Shown one piece after another: positions 61,920 through 64,000 of a stretch of DNA of 64,000 nt. The stretch spans positions 5,456,001-5,520,000 of the forward strand of contig WOAB01000040.1 of the NCBI GenBank assembly GCA_027886185.1, read 5' to 3'. The notes beneath the pieces were generated by a model. The model searched no databases. It was not told where the DNA came from and worked only from the letters and a program-made list of their open reading frames with translations. The position numbers and the translations under genes are program-made. This DNA is from Rheum nobile. Its lineage: Eukaryota > Streptophyta > Magnoliopsida > Caryophyllales > Polygonaceae. The stretch's first letter is position 1. Each line of letters starts with the position of its first letter.

Positions 61920-64000
61920 ATGGAACCTGGGGAAAGAACTGAACGCAGGATACGTCGCAACCTTGTACGCCAACAGTCGTATGTGACTGGCGAAGAGGTC
62001 AAAAGGTCGGAAAGGAGGCAACGGAGGGATGTGTGCTACCGGGATGATGAGACCGGCGCATACCAGATTGGAGAAGATAGCAGTACTGGGGCTGGTTTAG
62101 GGTTTCAAACTGGAGTCGGTAGCAGTAGTGGGGCTGCTGGCGATACTGGCATGATAGGAGTGCATAGCCTAATGGCAGTGCCGTCGTTTATTGGGGGTAG
62201 AGCAGGCTCTGAGCCTCCGAGGGACCCAGACTATGAAGGAAGTCCGCTGCATTGTTATTCTGATACAATAGATCAGAATAACTATTACGGGCGGAATTTT
62301 AGTCTGTCGGTACTACCGCCGCATGTGAGCCCTCATCATAGCCCGAGGGATTATTATCAGGGAGATGAGGAGCAGGACAACCCGTGGGAGAACCCGACAG
62401 TGTACCCGAACGCTGCCTATCATCAGCCTATGGTAAGTACATTTAGTATAACATGCATTTGTTTACAATTCATTATTGCATCTGATCTATTTAATAAATG
62501 TAGGATCATGCCTGTACATGGGGGACTCAGGACCAGGGGACTCAGGACCAGTCCAGCAATGCCTGGATTCCAAGAGAAGACGCCCCAAACACGGCGGGCG
62601 AGGAGCCAGGCGAGGAGCCTCAGGAAGCCTCTTCTTCGCGGGGAAAACCACCCCGGTCAAAGAAGAATGTCAGATACGACCCTGAACTGGTGGTGAGCGT
62701 TCCTGGAGGTCCGGAGAGACCTGAACTCCTAAAAAGTTTTGTAAACCACATGGCGTACCTCCTTTACCAGCGCGTTGTAAGTTGCACGTAACGCAATTTT
62801 TTTAATTATTAATCTTGTTTTAAATAAGTCTGTATGATTGCTTAATTATGTTCATATACAGTCGGTGCAACCCTTGAGGTTCCAGCAGTGAGGCAAGCAG
62901 TTACGCTCATGGCGTCTCACAACGGAAGACGCGTGGGGTAGCATGGCGTTGGCGTCTGGGCTATGTCATCTATCGGACATCATGCATGAGCATGTGGATG
63001 AGACGCTGATTGGTGCCTTCGTCGAGCGTTGGCAATCGGAAACCAACTCATTCCACATGCCATGGGGAGAGATGACTATAACTCTCCATGATGTGTGGAT
63101 GATCCTTGGGCTTAACATACAAGGGCAAGACATGGGTCCCCCAAAGAAATGGCACGAGCAGCTGAGCCGCAATGATTTGAAGAAGGCGTTGATGGAGCAG
63201 ACGCATGAGTTTTTTGAGCTGGAGGATGGTGCTATCGTCGTCGGTAACTTGCACGCGGGAGATTTTAAGACTCATTGCGAGGAGTTGGCGTCGAAGAAGC
63301 TGGCGACTGGGTTCTTGCTGTACTTGGTGGGGTCTGCCCTCTTTCCTGACAAGTCTCAGCATCGCTTGCCCGTTTATTACACTCTGTTCGTGACTGATCT
63401 CACAAAAGTCAGGAACTATGCATGGGGTACCGGTGTTCTTGCACACGTGTACCGCAGCTTGGGCGAGTGCACAAGAAAAGAGGCACGGGTCATGTCCACA
63501 TGTTTCACTCTGATCCAGGTATTAAATGGCTTGAATAAAAATATCTAAATTTTTGTTATAGATATATTATATGTTTGTTATGTAGGGAATTGACATATGT
63601 GTAATTATTTTGTAGTCATGGATATATCAGTACTTTCCCATGTTTAGACCTACACAGAGTGTTTACTGGGACCCACAACAGCCGATCCCATACGCCAGAA
63701 AATGGGACATGTCACATGAACCCAACCGGACCAGGAATTATAGGGAGGAGCTGGATGGGATGCATGCTGATAGTGTAAGTGCATATACAGTCCTTATCTA
63801 TTATGTTCAAATATATATGCATGATAAGTTGTTTGAAATTCAATTGTGTTTAGGTTGAGTGGATGCCATACGGCTCCATTGACTTCAATAATGAGATGTT
63901 TGCTTCATCGCGATTTCATGGAGTCATATCCTGTTTGTGGGTCACCGAGCCTTACATGCCGGATCGAGTAGTTCGGCAGTTTGGGCGTGCACAACAATGT
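61920..64000 (+). CDS. Plant mobile domain (MAIN / PP7-long-form-like) gene, partial at window end
   Basis: Exons placed by hand: 61920-62432, 62504-62776, 62862-63518, 63616-63774, 63854 onward; all borders GT-AG and phase 0. The N-terminal 260 residues are low-complexity. Exon 3 holds the PMD: RSWRLTTEDAWGSMALASGL, HEHVDETLIGAFVERWQSETNSFH, MPWGEMTITLHDVWMILGLNI, FLLYLVGSALFPDKSQHRLPVYY, YAWGTGVLAHVYRSLGE. Exons 4-5 continue WIYQYFPMFRPT and VEWMPYGSID, then TEPYMPDRVVRQFGRAQQ, matching the other copy in this window. One in-frame TGA at 62889-62891 lies where relatives have a sense codon. Transposon-borne PMD genes are common. The carrier element is not identified and the gene runs past base 64000. 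Confidence 0.82.

Overview
The window is plant nuclear DNA, almost certainly from a eudicot. The evidence is spliced genes with GT-AG introns, two recognisable plant genes (a CRT-like plastid thiol transporter and a RIN4/NOI-domain protein), and a dense set of plant transposable-element families (CACTA, MULE, hAT and Harbinger MITEs, Ty1/copia including Sirevirus, Ty3/gypsy including a chromovirus, L1-type LINEs, plant mobile domain genes). The mix would fit an asterid, but the sequence alone does not fix the species. No tRNA or rRNA gene and no CRISPR was seen.

Layout. 1-3067: left part of a CACTA (En/Spm) transposon on the minus strand, ending in a CACTAGTG terminus with a GC-rich subterminal hairpin array. 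3068-4330: LTR-like relic. About 4331-16527: an old Ty1/copia element (copia-1), split by four insertions: a 5.6-kb MULE with a perfect 9-bp target duplication (6808-12395), a solo gypsy LTR with a 5-bp duplication (13126-15385), a hAT MITE with an 8-bp duplication (15407-15767), and a gypsy element (gypsy-2, 16528-28418). Gypsy-2 carries a full-length Sirevirus-type copia element (copia-2, 18135-24953, 918-bp LTRs, 5-bp duplication) inside its own 5' LTR. The nest is therefore copia-1 > gypsy-2 > copia-2, with three side insertions.

28419-36040: AT-rich DNA with an exon 1 of a SIP1-type aquaporin that has lost its ATG, a minus-strand RPA1-like OB-fold fragment, and a decayed retroelement ending in a polypurine tract and LTR. 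A 31-bp direct repeat flanks the SIP1/RPA block.

36473-48934: the genic island, both genes on the minus strand. A three-exon RIN4/NOI gene (138 aa) lies downstream of a ten-exon CLT gene (459 aa). Every exon boundary was placed by hand and the reading phase closes without a stop. Intron 2 of CLT holds a very young chromovirus (gypsy-3, 41366-46690): one intact 1557-aa gag-pol, 337-bp LTRs differing at one position, perfect 5-bp target duplication, antisense to the gene.

48935-64000: MITEs, a possible Helitron end, two plant-mobile-domain (MAIN/PP7-long-form-like) genes pointing away from each other (minus about 54600-51950, decayed; plus 61920 to the window edge, with one nonsense codon), an eight-copy array of a roughly 150-bp AT-rich tandem repeat, two LINE fragments and a hAT-like terminus. 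The plus-strand PMD gene has a striking 5' region with at least nine 15-bp near-palindromes of the CACACGTAACGTGTG type and a TATA box sitting in the loop of a perfect 8-bp inverted repeat.

The genes here do not form an operon-like system. The two host genes act independently (plastid thiol export, membrane-associated immune signalling). The rest records successive transposon invasions whose order can be read from the nesting and the target duplications.
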